From contig JANXEO010000001.1 in the NCBI GenBank assembly GCA_025058215.1, positions 186,001 to 250,000 on the forward strand: a stretch of 64,000 nucleotides of DNA. Direction: 5' to 3'. This DNA is from Candidatus Methanomethylicia archaeon (lineage in GTDB: Archaea; Thermoproteota; Methanomethylicia; Culexarchaeales; Culexarchaeaceae). The position numbers were made by a program, and so were the translations under genes. Below, one piece after another: positions 35,814 through 45,669 of the stretch. A model generated the notes under the pieces. The model searched no databases. It saw nothing but the letters and a program-made list of their open reading frames with translations, and had not been told where the DNA came from. The first letter of the stretch is position 1, and each line of letters begins with the position of its first letter.

Positions 35814-36032
35814 CTATCTAGGTGTAAGTTTACGTGCTTCCCTTTCAGTTTCACGCAACATTAATATATCCCCAATTCTAACGGGTCCTTTCACATTTCT
35901 AGTGATAACCCTTCCTTTGTCTTTACCTTCAAGGATTCTAACTCTAACTTGAATAACTTCCCCAGTTACACCCGTTCTTCCAATTATTTGAATAACTTCT
36001 GCAGGTGTAGCATCCATTTGGGAGCTACTCAA
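35814..36032 (-). CDS. rps28e: Ribosomal protein S28e (eS28)
   Basis: Small S1-like OB-fold protein of 72 aa. Typical text: [43 protein letters not shown] is broken only by conservative changes, ending [15 protein letters not shown]. It follows L7Ae by about 39 bases and precedes L24e, the canonical archaeal order. Confidence 0.97.
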   Translation of the reverse strand: MSSSQMDATPAEVIQIIGRTGVTGEVIQVRVRILEGKDKGRVITRNVKGPVRIGDILMLRETEREARKLTPR

Positions 36033-36071
36033 GAAAACACCTCATTTACTATAATGATTTGTTTATTTAAG

Positions 36072-36479
36072 TTAAGATTTTCCTTCACGTGCACCGCTTT
36101 TTATTTTGTTGATTCCAGCGATGATTTCATCTACTAGCTTAGAGGCCCCCCCAGCATCAATAATACATGCAGAAGCAGCAGATACTTCTATTCCTGCACA
36201 TTGCCCCAATTTTTGTTTGCTCGGGACATAAATATATGGTATTTTGCGCTCTTCACAAAGTAATGGTAAGTGTGCTACTACTTCTGGCGGATCTACATCT
36301 TCAGCTATTAAGACTAATTTTGCAAATCCTCTTTCAACAGCTTTTGTGGTTTCATTTGTTCCCTTCTTAATTTTACCGACATCTTTTGCTATTCTCAGTG
36401 CTTCATACCCTTTCTCTACAAGTTCAGGTGGAACTTCAAATCTAACGTAGAATGGTTTACCCTTAGCTTTTGACATCAT
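36072..36479 (-). CDS. rpl7ae: Ribosomal protein L7Ae
   Basis: Kink-turn-binding protein shared by the 50S subunit, C/D and H/ACA sRNPs and archaeal RNase P. Core text: [31 protein letters not shown] and ASACIIDAG with the conserved SAAS region. 135 aa. First gene of the L7Ae-S28e-L24e-Ndk-IF5B operon. The start is the ATG at 36479 or the one at 36476 right after it, with AGGTGA immediately upstream. It has a TATA box, a GC-rich palindrome at the promoter, and a K-loop-like leader over the start codon. Confidence 0.97.
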   Translation of the reverse strand: MMSKAKGKPFYVRFEVPPELVEKGYEALRIAKDVGKIKKGTNETTKAVERGFAKLVLIAEDVDPPEVVAHLPLLCEERKIPYIYVPSKQKLGQCAGIEVSAASACIIDAGGASKLVDEIIAGINKIKSGAREGKS

Positions 36480-36498
36480 CTCACCTATTTCATCGAAT
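36478..36498 (-). promoter_or_regulatory. Possible K-turn/K-loop in the L7Ae mRNA leader (autoregulatory)
   Basis: In the mRNA sense the leader reads AUU-CGAUGA-AAUAGG-UGA-GAU: flanking AUU/GAU can pair, a GAUGA resembles box C, and UGA resembles box D, joined by a 6-nt loop that contains the AGG of the Shine-Dalgarno. L7Ae binds K-turns and K-loops, and L7Ae autoregulation via a 5'-UTR K-turn has been described in other archaea. The element would place the ribosome-binding site and first AUG within the L7Ae site. Weak stem; sequence-level inference. Confidence 0.35.
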
Positions 36499-36511
36499 CA
36501 TTACCAAAATA

Positions 36512-36533
36512 AAAAGCGAGCGCGCTTTTAAAC
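36512..36533 (-). promoter_or_regulatory. L7Ae promoter with GC-rich palindrome
   Basis: A TATA-like GTTTAAAAG (36525-36533, minus sense) lies about 50 bases before the L7Ae ATG. Overlapping and just downstream of it is AAAAGCG-CGCT-CGCTTTT (36512-36529), a perfect 7-bp inverted repeat containing AGCGCGCT, in otherwise AT-rich DNA. Its location across the TATA box and start region suits an operator. No known regulator is assigned. Confidence 0.5.
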
Positions 36534-36549
36534 TTTTCTTTTATCAACG

Positions 36550-38313
36550 TCATGGATGAGAGTAGTAAAAGACCATCACTTTTTCTTTTTCGTAAATGGC
36601 ATCAACTCTTACAAAACCAAATCGCATAAACTGAATTACACTACCAATTTTAAGATTTATACAATCACTATCACAAATACCTTTGATTTCACTAGCATCA
36701 TCCATTACAATTATGGCATCTATATTCCCTTCCAAAGGTAACCAATGAATTATCTTCTGGTCATACATGGATTTTAGTATTTTAGTGTCTATAAATTCTC
36801 CTTCCACTATTCGTTTATTGTGATCAGTATTGTTGACTTTAAAGTTCAATAATCCCATCAATCTATATATTTCACCTAATTTAAATAATTTAGCATCAGA
36901 TTCAGAAATGTATACTGAAATTGTATCATCAATTGGTGCAACCGAAAAAGATCGATGCCCTCTTTCAATGTAATTTGGATGTAATGGTATCATAGCTTTT
37001 AAAGTTGTTTGGACACCGTTAATTTTTAATTTGAATAGTGGGTATTGTATGAAAAAATATCTGTTAGCAAGAGGTTCAACTATACGCCTATTTATTGAGT
37101 ATAAGTTTTCCAGTGATATGGATGCAGATGTAGGTTTAATACCAAGGTTCAGTATTATTTCCCTTATAGTTTCAGGTTTAAATCCACGTTTTCTAAGGGC
37201 CGCTAAAGTTCCAAGCCTCGGATCGCTCCACGATTTATAAATTCCACGTTTTATACCCTCAGCTATCTTCGACTTACTTAAAATCCAGCCACTCAACTTC
37301 ATTCTCCCAAAATGTATGGCCTCTGGATATGCCCATCCTAAGTGATTAAAAATGTACTCCTGTTTCAATGTATTTATTGCGTGTTCTCTTCCTCTAAGAA
37401 TATGTGTGATGCTCATTAAATGATCATCTATTGCACAAGCGTAATTGTATGTTGGCCATACACAATATTTATCCCCAGTTCTCGGATGAGGCCACAATTT
37501 CACATCAATTATTCTAAAAGCAACCCAATCTCTAACTGATGGATTTGGATGAGACATATCAGTTTTTATTCTTAGAACAGCATCACCTTCTTTAAAAACA
37601 TCACTAAGCATCTTATTCCATAGTTCAAGATTTTCTTCAACACTTCTACTTCTACATGGGCAATTCATAGCATTAATTTTATATTTTTTAAACACATCAG
37701 CAGAACATGTGCATACATATGAAGCCTCTTTCTCTATCAATTTACGTGCAAAATCGTAATATAGTTCCATTCTATCGGATTGTATATACATTTCGTCCCA
37801 TTTCACACCAAGCCATAGTAAATCTTCCTTGATCATATCATAAAACTCTAGTGCTGGGCGTTTGGTTTTGGGATCGGTATCTTCAAATCTTAAAACAAAC
37901 TTTCCTCCATACATTTTTGCATATTCATAGCATAAAATTACAGGTCTTGCACTTCCAAGATGTAAAGGTGCATCTGGATTCGGCGCAAATCTAGTTTTAA
38001 CTAAAGAGAACCTATTAACATTGGGTAGAGGGGGTAGAAGTTTCTCTTCAGCAACTGATTTTACTTCCTCAAGTAATTCAGGCCAATTTTTAAATAAAAT
38101 ATCTTTTTGTACATCAATAGGCATATTGTTAACTCTTTGAACAACATCTGTAATATAGTAGAGTATATCCTTAACGTTTTGTCTATATTGAGGCATATCA
38201 TTTAATACCTTAGATAATACAGCATTAACTTGAGCTTTACCCTTATGTTTATATGCATTTAAAAGTGCATGTTTTAATATTACATTTTCAAGATCTTTCG
38301 TAATTTCAAACAA
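36550..38313 (-). CDS. gltX: Glutamyl-tRNA synthetase (archaeal type)
   Basis: Class I aminoacyl-tRNA synthetase charging tRNA-Glu. After a ~100-residue archaeal/eukaryal N-terminal domain comes FAPNPDAPLHLGSARP with HLGS (118-121), and the KMSKS-type loop is GWILSKSK. The C-terminal beta-barrel anticodon-binding domain resembles GlnRS, as in archaeal GluRS. 587 aa is standard. The start overlaps the end of the preceding unknown gene by eight bases. It lies at the downstream end of the isoprenoid gene block. Confidence 0.96.
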   Translation of the reverse strand: MFEITKDLENVILKHALLNAYKHKGKAQVNAVLSKVLNDMPQYRQNVKDILYYITDVVQRVNNMPIDVQKDILFKNWPELLEEVKSVAEEKLLPPLPNVNRFSLVKTRFAPNPDAPLHLGSARPVILCYEYAKMYGGKFVLRFEDTDPKTKRPALEFYDMIKEDLLWLGVKWDEMYIQSDRMELYYDFARKLIEKEASYVCTCSADVFKKYKINAMNCPCRSRSVEENLELWNKMLSDVFKEGDAVLRIKTDMSHPNPSVRDWVAFRIIDVKLWPHPRTGDKYCVWPTYNYACAIDDHLMSITHILRGREHAINTLKQEYIFNHLGWAYPEAIHFGRMKLSGWILSKSKIAEGIKRGIYKSWSDPRLGTLAALRKRGFKPETIREIILNLGIKPTSASISLENLYSINRRIVEPLANRYFFIQYPLFKLKINGVQTTLKAMIPLHPNYIERGHRSFSVAPIDDTISVYISESDAKLFKLGEIYRLMGLLNFKVNNTDHNKRIVEGEFIDTKILKSMYDQKIIHWLPLEGNIDAIIVMDDASEIKGICDSDCINLKIGSVIQFMRFGFVRVDAIYEKEKVMVFYYSHP

Positions 38314-38758
38314 TCTTCCTCACCTTCACATCGTTTGCTATCACAAATAAGTATTTCTGAGGTTTATATTCTATTTGTGTGAAATAGAAAACTATACCAG
38401 AAGCGTTTGAACGTCCATACCTAACTTCACGCTTACCTGTGAATATCATAACTAAACGTGAAGACTTACGAACTCTTTCCCCGACGGAGACTATGGGAAC
38501 TATACTCCTTCCAACAAACTCTCTTAAGAGAACCTTTGTATTAGCATTTAAAAAGAGAACAATATCATTAACAACACTACATACATCTTTTAATATTAAA
38601 CCATTTTCTAAATCAAGGAAATACTTGTAAGAGTCATCATATATCTCTTCTATAAAAATGTTATTAAACATATCATCAGAGACATGATCTGAAGAAACTA
38701 TTTTAGCATAGTCATTTTCAAATACCAAAATTTTCTTGTCCTTTGTATATTTATTCAT
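38306..38758 (-). CDS. Unknown protein; C-terminal half resembles a barrel-sandwich (biotinyl/lipoyl-like) fold
   Basis: About 150 residues. I cannot name it with confidence. The segment PIVSVGERVRKSSRLVMIF followed by GKREVRYGRSNASGIVFYF recalls the 'VGDxVxKGDxL...G.VxxxxSPxxGxV' pattern of biotinyl/lipoyl-like barrels, as in the archaeal DUF2118 group, but no lipoyl-type lysine is evident. No membrane segments. Frame opens at a TTG at 38797, but AGAGGT precedes the ATG at 38758. It sits between idsA and gltX, overlapping gltX by eight bases, so it is probably co-transcribed with them. Confidence 0.6.
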   Translation of the reverse strand: MNKYTKDKKILVFENDYAKIVSSDHVSDDMFNNIFIEEIYDDSYKYFLDLENGLILKDVCSVVNDIVLFLNANTKVLLREFVGRSIVPIVSVGERVRKSSRLVMIFTGKREVRYGRSNASGIVFYFTQIEYKPQKYLFVIANDVKVRKIV

Positions 38759-38800
38759 ATGACCTCTAACGAAAACTTTAGGAGTAGCAGTTACCAAAAT

Positions 38801-39808
38801 CTAATAACCTCTAGATATTACATAATCAGCTAACTCAATTAATATCTTCTTGTCATCTGAATCAGGAAATAATTCTAATGAATTTTTAGCTCTAGAAACA
38901 TACTTTTCTGCAAGATTAGAAACATACTTTATTGACCCAAAATCTCTTAGTAAATCTTGAATAATACCTAATTCTTCTGGACGTAAGTCTTTCTTCCCAT
39001 AATACTTTAATAAAATCTTTTTTTGATTTTCATCACAATTTTTAACTGCATGTAGAAGAACTAAAGTGCATTTGCCTTCCCTAATATCACTCCCAACTGG
39101 TTTTCCTAGTGTTTTTTCATCACCTAAGATTCCTAAAATGTCATCATGCATTTGAAACGCCATACCTATATTTTCACCATAATTTGCCAAAGAATTAACT
39201 TGCTCTAAATTACCCATACCAATTAGCCCACCTATTTCACATGCAGTTCTAATAAGTGTAGCTGTTTTCTTGCGAATCATATTTAAATAATCTGATTCAG
39301 TAATAGATTCATCAAATAATCTTCCTTCAAAACTAATATCTAGAGCTTGTCCTTCGGCGATTATACTCACCGCACTAGCAAGTTTTTTTGCGGCTAATAT
39401 TACTCGTTCATTGTTTATTGATGACATATTTACACAGTCGAAAAATATTTCAAATGCTTTTGAGAAGAGAAGATCTCCTGCAAGTATTGCCATGGGGACT
39501 CCCCATAATACATGAACTGTTGGAACCCCCCGCCTTAAACTATCATTGTCCATTATGTCATCGTGTATTAATGTGAAATTGTGTATAAGTTCTACTGAAA
39601 TGGCAGGGGGCATAATAGTTAAAACATTTCCACCTACAATTTTACAACATTGATAAGTCAAAAATGGACGTAATCTTTTACCGCCAGATGTAATTAAATG
39701 TTTAGATGCAAAATATAAGTTTTGTGGTGATAAATCATCCTTAAAATATTTATTGAAATATTCCATAAAAGAACTTTGAAAATCTTCAAGAGCCTTTTTA
39801 AGTAACAT
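38801..39808 (-). CDS. idsA: Polyprenyl diphosphate synthase (GGPP/farnesyl diphosphate synthase)
   Basis: Condenses IPP with allylic diphosphates to the C15-C20 chain for archaeal lipids. First aspartate-rich motif HDDIMDND (D83-D84, D87), second motif QMHDDILG (about 217-224). A Phe sits a few residues before the first motif (HNFTLIHDD), compatible with C15-C20 products. 335 aa. It follows fni by about 34 bases and lies in the mevalonate block. The product length cannot be fixed by eye. Confidence 0.92.
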   Translation of the reverse strand: MLLKKALEDFQSSFMEYFNKYFKDDLSPQNLYFASKHLITSGGKRLRPFLTYQCCKIVGGNVLTIMPPAISVELIHNFTLIHDDIMDNDSLRRGVPTVHVLWGVPMAILAGDLLFSKAFEIFFDCVNMSSINNERVILAAKKLASAVSIIAEGQALDISFEGRLFDESITESDYLNMIRKKTATLIRTACEIGGLIGMGNLEQVNSLANYGENIGMAFQMHDDILGILGDEKTLGKPVGSDIREGKCTLVLLHAVKNCDENQKKILLKYYGKKDLRPEELGIIQDLLRDFGSIKYVSNLAEKYVSRAKNSLELFPDSDDKKILIELADYVISRGY

Positions 39809-39842
39809 ATTAAGTCCTCATAGAAGAAATATTTTCATAAAG

Positions 39843-40952
39843 TTAAATATTTCCCACACGCTTATTGTAAAATTCTTGTAAAAATCCCCTAGTTTCTAAC
39901 CAATCTTTCAAAGCTCCAGTAATGATAAGTGGTATGTGTTGTAATTCTTTAATTTTCCTTACTCCTACAAGAAACATTGAAACTTTTAATTCATCAATGA
40001 ACTGTTTAATAAAGTTATAAGCACCCTCAAATCCACTCTCTACAACTACCCTAAGTAGGGGTAAAGCCATTCCCACACAGTCAGCACCTAATGCTAATGC
40101 CTTAGCAGCATCGAGTCCAGATCTTATACCACCACTTGCAATTATTGGTAAATTAACAGCACATCTGACTTCACATAAACTTGCAGCTGTTGGTATACCC
40201 CAATCCCAGAAGACACGTGCTAAATGCGCATGTCTTTCATTACCTAGAGCTAGTGAACGATAGTACTCAACCGCAGCCCAACTCGTTCCACCAGCTCCCG
40301 CAATATCTATAGCTGAAAAACCAGCACTATGTAATTTAAGTGCAACTTCACGTGAAAAACCAGCACCAGTTTCCTTAGCTATTAATGGCACGTTTATTGA
40401 TGATGATATTAACTTTATTTTTTCAAGTACATTTGAATAAAATGGTTCTCCTTCATGTTGCATGACTTCTTGTAATGGATTAAAGTGAATAGCAAGAGCA
40501 TTCGCATCTATCATTTCAACAGCTTTTTTAACTTCTTCAACACCATAATTTAAACGTAGTTGAACTGCACCTATATTACCAATTATGAAGGTATTTGGTG
40601 CCATTTTTCGAACAACAGAAAATGTGTATGATAATTCAGGCTTTTCTATAGCTATTCTCTGGCTGCCAACACCCATACCAATTCCAAATTTCTCAGATAA
40701 TGAAGCTAGTATTGAATTTATTTTATAAGCTTTTTCAGTTCCACCAGTCATAGCGGATATTATTATTGGTGCATTCAATTTATGACCGAGAAAAACAACA
40801 CTTAAGTCAATATCATCAAAATCAATTTCTGGTAAGGAGCTGTGAATAAATTTTACATCATTAAATAGTGTTTTGATATTTTTATGTTCAACAAAATTTG
40901 AGAGACAAATTTCTATATGGTCTACTTTCCTTTTAACAATCATTTTACTCAC
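39843..40952 (-). CDS. fni: Isopentenyl-diphosphate delta-isomerase, type 2
   Basis: FMN- and NADPH-dependent isomerase of IPP and DMAPP. Recognisable: RKVDHIEICLS start, SAMTGGTE, GVGSQRIAIE, ETGAGFSREVALKL and GIRSGLDAAKALALGAD near the FMN phosphate site. 369 aa. Lies between ipk and idsA, in order with the archaeal mevalonate route. The isomer the window lacks is any type 1 (Nudix) enzyme. Confidence 0.95.
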   Translation of the reverse strand: MSKMIVKRKVDHIEICLSNFVEHKNIKTLFNDVKFIHSSLPEIDFDDIDLSVVFLGHKLNAPIIISAMTGGTEKAYKINSILASLSEKFGIGMGVGSQRIAIEKPELSYTFSVVRKMAPNTFIIGNIGAVQLRLNYGVEEVKKAVEMIDANALAIHFNPLQEVMQHEGEPFYSNVLEKIKLISSSINVPLIAKETGAGFSREVALKLHSAGFSAIDIAGAGGTSWAAVEYYRSLALGNERHAHLARVFWDWGIPTAASLCEVRCAVNLPIIASGGIRSGLDAAKALALGADCVGMALPLLRVVVESGFEGAYNFIKQFIDELKVSMFLVGVRKIKELQHIPLIITGALKDWLETRGFLQEFYNKRVGNI

Positions 40953-40990
40953 GTGTAATAGTTACACCTAAGATAATAATAACGTTAATG

Positions 40991-41821
40991 TTATTCTCTC
41001 AATGGGATAATTCGGCTACCATGAAAATTAGAATTATATGCAGCATCAACTAGTCTACCAGGAATCAATGCATTGATTATACGTACTTCGATTCCATGGG
41101 ATACTATTTTTAATATTTCTATCAATTTACCCTTCATACCACCAGTTACATCAATATTTTTCACTATATTATTAGAATTTTCATTTTCCAATATTTTAAT
41201 TATATCATTAAATGTTAAATTTTTAATTAATTTAGAGAATTTATCTATTTTAGGATCAGATGTATATATACCATCAACATCACATGAAAAAATAACTTTA
41301 TCAATACTGTTCTTTAAGCTTATGGCTAAATACGAACATATTTTATCCCCTGATAATATACAAAAGCCACGCTCATGATCAAATACAATATCACCATAAA
41401 GAACTGGAATAAAGCCTAATTTCATAGCCTTAATAATAGGTGTTATATTTGCAGATTCTATTTCACCCATTTTTGTTGTAATAATTGCTGAGGGTTGGAA
41501 TGGGAATGGAATTAGTCCAGCATCAAACAATTTATTTATAATTATGTTATTTAAGCGAATCATTGCTTCGTGTGTTTTAAAAATTCCATTCAGTTGATCC
41601 ATTCTCTTAAATCCTTCATTTATACTGTACTTATGAGCGTGTGGATGTCCAAAAGAACCTCCACCGTGAACAACAATAATAGGATATAATTCACTTATTT
41701 CCTTGAGTTCATTACTTATTCTATTTATTACTGGTATATTTGGTGTTTCAAATAGGTTTTTAATTGTTATTACACTACCACCAAGTTTAATTATAATTAT
41801 TTTCTCATGAGTATTTTTCAT
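40991..41821 (-). CDS. ipk: Isopentenyl phosphate kinase
   Basis: Phosphorylates isopentenyl phosphate to IPP, the signature step of the archaeal mevalonate route. The amino-acid kinase fold is shown by KLGGSVIT, VHGGGSFGHPHAHKY with the substrate-binding histidine, and a C-terminal DVTGGMKGKL. 276 aa. Overlaps the mvk stop by 17 bases. With Mvk present and IPK adjacent, phosphomevalonate is presumably handled by the archaeal dehydratase/decarboxylase steps encoded elsewhere. Confidence 0.94.
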   Translation of the reverse strand: MKNTHEKIIIIKLGGSVITIKNLFETPNIPVINRISNELKEISELYPIIVVHGGGSFGHPHAHKYSINEGFKRMDQLNGIFKTHEAMIRLNNIIINKLFDAGLIPFPFQPSAIITTKMGEIESANITPIIKAMKLGFIPVLYGDIVFDHERGFCILSGDKICSYLAISLKNSIDKVIFSCDVDGIYTSDPKIDKFSKLIKNLTFNDIIKILENENSNNIVKNIDVTGGMKGKLIEILKIVSHGIEVRIINALIPGRLVDAAYNSNFHGSRIIPLRE

Positions 41822-42785
41822 GTATTTTTACACCTTCATATGATATATTTGAGTATAAGACCCTACCTCCACTCTCACCTATCGCTTTAACAACATGATC
41901 TATGGAATCACTGTTACAAAGGGCTATCATAGCTCCACCTCCACCAGCACCAGTTAGTTTAGCGCCGTAAGCGCCTGCTTTTCTCACAGCATAAATTAAG
42001 CGTTCTAGATTTAAATTTGAAACACCTAAAGAAGATAATAAACCATGAGCTATATTCATTAATTCTCCCAATCTGATGTAATCTTTAATTTTCATGGCAT
42101 TAATAGCTTCTCGTACTATCATATCATTAGCCTCATATATTAATTTGAAGATGTATGGATACTTGTTTTTTAATTTCAATACTTTATCTACCATCTCAAC
42201 TGTGGACCTCACCTCACCGGTTATACCAATTAAGATTGGTTCGTTTAACTTGATATCTAATGTATTAAAACCACAAGAGCGACTATACAAAATGATACCA
42301 CCAATAGTGGAAATAGTAGGATCAATACCGCTTGGTCTACCATGAGCTATATACTCACCCTTAGAGGCAAAACTAATTATATCTTTTAACGTGAAAGGAT
42401 AGTTCATAAGTTTAAAAAGTGCAGCGGTAAAAGCTACGGATACGGCAGCTGAAGATCCTAATCCCATACCCACTGGAATTTCACTTTCGATAATGAAATC
42501 TATACCTCGATTTAGTTCAAAATTTTTAGAAAAATCATGGAGAATAAATAGTAGGGGTTTAAAGAAATCACCTATTGGGGAAAATCTATGATAAGTTATA
42601 TCATCAACATTAATGTTCAGTGTTGTAGGAAAAAAATCTGATGTTATTGAGAAATATTTGGAATCATTGAAATCAGCTTTGATTTTTGCTCTCAAGTTTA
42701 TGGCTGCTGCTAATGCAAGTCTATCTTCTACAACAAAATGTTCACCAAACAATATGATTTTAGCTGGAGCAGACGTTAAGATCAT
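41805..42785 (-). CDS. mvk: Mevalonate kinase
   Basis: GHMP-family kinase making 5-phosphomevalonate. The ATP-binding motif PVGMGLGSSAAVSVA (about 112-126) and the start SAPAKIILFGEHFVVE (GHMP motif 1), plus KLTGAGGGGAMIAL (motif 3), are all intact. 326 aa. It is followed by ipk with a 17-base overlap and preceded by the Memo gene. Confidence 0.96.
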   Translation of the reverse strand: MILTSAPAKIILFGEHFVVEDRLALAAAINLRAKIKADFNDSKYFSITSDFFPTTLNINVDDITYHRFSPIGDFFKPLLFILHDFSKNFELNRGIDFIIESEIPVGMGLGSSAAVSVAFTAALFKLMNYPFTLKDIISFASKGEYIAHGRPSGIDPTISTIGGIILYSRSCGFNTLDIKLNEPILIGITGEVRSTVEMVDKVLKLKNKYPYIFKLIYEANDMIVREAINAMKIKDYIRLGELMNIAHGLLSSLGVSNLNLERLIYAVRKAGAYGAKLTGAGGGGAMIALCNSDSIDHVVKAIGESGGRVLYSNISYEGVKIHEKYS

Positions 42786-42789
42786 AATT

Positions 42790-43635
42790 TCACCTGAAGA
42801 AAGCTATTGAAGAATATCCAACAACAGAAGACTTATTGCCGTAGACGTCCCCAGATGTAGCATATTTTAACATCGATACACTTTTAACTCCAAGCTTTTT
42901 TGCTATGACAATTAGTGTACCTACCGGACCAGGACCACACATGGAAATTCTTTTAGAATAAAAAGTTTTAAAGAAACCATCAATATCCAAATTTATTATC
43001 CTATCAATAATGAGAAAATCATTTCTTAATGCACGATCATAACTTTCATAATGTGAGAAATCTGTTGATGCTATGACTACTACCCTTTTACTTCCAATTA
43101 TTTTTGACATAGCATCTCCAAGAGCACGTGTTACTTCTTGATTTTGTATCATTAAACATATGGGAACGAACTTTATTTCTCCGAATAAGTATTGTAAAAA
43201 TGGAAGTTGAACTTCAATTGAGTGTTCGTTAAGGTGGGCAAAGCTATCATCGTCTAATATTTCGATTGATTTAAGCAATTCATCGCTTAGATTTTCATCG
43301 ATTATAGCATTACCTAAAGGAGTTCTCCAAACACCCCTCTTCATGACGGCAATGGGAGATCCCATACCAGTATGATTAGGTCCAATTATTATGAATGAAT
43401 CAGGTTTACCATTTTCTGCTATTACCTTATAACTCCATGCTGCTATAGGCCCTGAGTAAATATAACCAGCATGTGGAACAATCACACATACTAACTTTTC
43501 AGTAAAATGAGGATTTACTTTAGGTATTTCCCTTGGACCTATTTCATGTTTGAAACACCATTCAATCTGTTTAACAAGATAATCTTTTGACCCTTCATAA
43601 AATAATCCAGCTACAGCAGGATTTCTAATAAACAT
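42790..43635 (-). CDS. MEMO family protein (AmmeMemoRadiSam system B)
   Basis: Protein of the Memo/AMMECR family with a fold related to extradiol dioxygenases and histidine-based metal sites. Seen: RNPAVAGLFYEGSK start, VPHAGYIYSGPIAAWSY, GPNHTGMG, and DFSHYESY. 281 aa. In archaea it regularly sits next to the mevalonate kinase gene and often forms part of a trio with AMMECR1 and a radical SAM protein, neither of which is adjacent here. Function in archaea is not settled. First gene of the isoprenoid block, 150 bases after S2. Confidence 0.9.
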   Translation of the reverse strand: MFIRNPAVAGLFYEGSKDYLVKQIEWCFKHEIGPREIPKVNPHFTEKLVCVIVPHAGYIYSGPIAAWSYKVIAENGKPDSFIIIGPNHTGMGSPIAVMKRGVWRTPLGNAIIDENLSDELLKSIEILDDDSFAHLNEHSIEVQLPFLQYLFGEIKFVPICLMIQNQEVTRALGDAMSKIIGSKRVVVIASTDFSHYESYDRALRNDFLIIDRIINLDIDGFFKTFYSKRISMCGPGPVGTLIVIAKKLGVKSVSMLKYATSGDVYGNKSSVVGYSSIAFFR

Positions 43636-43786
43636 ATTAGAACTACCAGTAGTATTATACGATGCCCTTAAATTTAAAATTTAATTCATTTAGTTTACTA
43701 ATTATTAAAAATTATTAAATTTTTAAAGTTAATTTAGATATGATTTATTATCATTCTTAATTTATTGTAAAATTTATGATAATGGA
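43636..43786. other. AT-rich intergenic gap between S2 and the Memo gene
   Basis: About 150 bases, more than 80% A+T. It carries a TATA-like TTTTAAATTTA close to the Memo gene on the minus strand, so it probably holds the promoter for the mevalonate block. No conserved reading frame or RNA is visible. Confidence 0.5.
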
Positions 43787-44407
43787 TTAATAGGCTTCCG
43801 GTTTCGCTTCAAAATCTTCAATGGAATATGGAATATTATCATCTGGGGAAATGTCACCTCTTTCTCTTAGAACTTGTCGTGCAAGTAACCAATAAGTTAA
43901 TGCTAAAGCCTTTCTACCTTTATTATTTACAGGTATGATTAATTCAACTCCAGATGCTACATTGTCAGTATCGCATAAAGCTACCACAGGAATGCCCATA
44001 TCCATAGCTTCAGTTATAGCTTGTTCATCTGCCCGAGGATCAGAAACTATTACTATGGAAGGCTCTCTATAATGTGGTAATCTAGGATTAGTAAAAGTTC
44101 CAGGAATAAATCTACCAGTAATTGAAAAACCACCAACTACTGTACAAAATTGTGTTACAGGTTTCCAACCGTATTGTCTACTTGAAACTGCACAGATTTT
44201 GTGTGAGGGAAATCTTGATATAAACTTAGCTGCTATACGTATACGTTCATCAATATGTTTAACATCTAAAACGTATAATCCATCAGGTCTAACTCTGTAT
44301 ATAAAAGGCAACATAGGTTTTGTTTTAATTCTTGTTCCAATGTGTATTCCAACGGATAAATAGAGTTCTAGTGGTACAAGTAAATCTGACGATTGTGAAG
44401 CTGTCAT
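43787..44407 (-). CDS. rps2: Ribosomal protein S2 (uS2)
   Basis: Small-subunit protein. [32 protein letters not shown] and [14 protein letters not shown], then [20 protein letters not shown] and VALCDTDN are standard archaeal S2. 206 aa. Starts with a four-base overlap (ATGA) with eno. A 150-base, very AT-rich gap follows before the Memo gene. Confidence 0.98.
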   Translation of the reverse strand: MTASQSSDLLVPLELYLSVGIHIGTRIKTKPMLPFIYRVRPDGLYVLDVKHIDERIRIAAKFISRFPSHKICAVSSRQYGWKPVTQFCTVVGGFSITGRFIPGTFTNPRLPHYREPSIVIVSDPRADEQAITEAMDMGIPVVALCDTDNVASGVELIIPVNNKGRKALALTYWLLARQVLRERGDISPDDNIPYSIEDFEAKPEAY

Positions 44408-45669
44408 TTCAATAATTCCTCCAATTCTGTTATTTTAGCATTTTCACCTAATTCTTCCTCAATTCTTATTAATTCATTTATTTTAGAGATTCTTTCACCA
44501 CCCATAATTCCACATTTAATCATTGGAGTACCCATAGCCACTGCTAGATGTGCCATAAAGCTATCTACTGTTTCTCCAGATCTATGTGAACATATAGGGG
44601 TAAGACCATATGAAAATACAGTTCTTATAGTTAAGATAGTGTCTGATAATGTACCTACTTGATTTGGTTTTATTACAACAGCGTCAAACGCATTTAAAGA
44701 TGCACCATACTTTACCTTTTCAACATTAGTTGCGGTTAAATCATCACTACATATTATACAATTTTCAGATTCATCGCATAACTGTGAAAACATGTTAAAG
44801 GCATCCTCCATAAATGGATCTTCAACATAAAATAGATCAAATTCATTTATGAGGTTCAAAATGAATTTATAGAAGTCATTTTCATCATAACTTTTTCCAT
44901 ATCCATGCAAACGGTATTTTCGTGATTTAGAATCCCAGAGAGATGATGCAGCTACGTCTAAACCTAGCTTAAATTGGATATTTATCTTTTCAGAAACTTT
45001 ATTACAAGCATTTTTAACAAGCTTAAGGACTTCAAAAATATCAAGTGTAGTAATCAAAGCTCCTTCATCATTTTTACCGTAGAAAGTTCCAGGGGGAGAT
45101 GATTTAATTAGCTCCATGTAAACCTGTATATTAGCTTTAGCTAAATTAAAGAATGATGGAGAACCATAAGGAATTAATAAAATCTCCTGAAAATCTAACC
45201 CTTTGATGTGCGTATGTTTTCCTCCACCAACTACATTACCTAAAGGTAATGGCAGTTTATTAGCACATACTCCACCAAGATATTTGTATAGTGAAATTAA
45301 CAATGAATTAGCGGCGGCTATGGCATTGGCTATAGAAGTAGATATGGCTAAAGCCCCCCCTATTTTACTAAAGTTTGAAGTACCATCTATCTCCTTTAAA
45401 ACTTTATCTATTTCAAGTTGATTTATGGAATCCATACCAATTATTTCTGGAGCTATCAATTCTTCAAAGATGTTTATTGCTTCATCTATACCACCATGTG
45501 GAAAACTGACTACTTCATATGAACTTTTACTGGCACCAGAAGGAGCTGAAAATGATCCAAATCCACTTTCAGTAAAAATTTCCACTTCAACTGTTAGTTC
45601 CCCTCTACTATTAAAGCATTTTCTTACAACAGCATCTTGAATTATAGTAGATGAGGTATACACAAACAT
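44404..45669 (-). CDS. eno: Enolase
   Basis: Converts 2-phosphoglycerate to phosphoenolpyruvate. Typical text: [18 protein letters not shown] start region, [10 protein letters not shown], the acid [10 protein letters not shown], catalytic lysine region [14 protein letters not shown] and C-terminal [18 protein letters not shown]. About 421 aa. Start: the TGATG overlap with the rpoN stop points to ATG 45669; the frame extends to 45675. Order RpoN-eno-S2 is standard, but RpoK, usually between RpoN and enolase, is missing here. Confidence 0.96.
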   Translation of the reverse strand: MFVYTSSTIIQDAVVRKCFNSRGELTVEVEIFTESGFGSFSAPSGASKSSYEVVSFPHGGIDEAINIFEELIAPEIIGMDSINQLEIDKVLKEIDGTSNFSKIGGALAISTSIANAIAAANSLLISLYKYLGGVCANKLPLPLGNVVGGGKHTHIKGLDFQEILLIPYGSPSFFNLAKANIQVYMELIKSSPPGTFYGKNDEGALITTLDIFEVLKLVKNACNKVSEKINIQFKLGLDVAASSLWDSKSRKYRLHGYGKSYDENDFYKFILNLINEFDLFYVEDPFMEDAFNMFSQLCDESENCIICSDDLTATNVEKVKYGASLNAFDAVVIKPNQVGTLSDTILTIRTVFSYGLTPICSHRSGETVDSFMAHLAVAMGTPMIKCGIMGGERISKINELIRIEEELGENAKITELEELLK

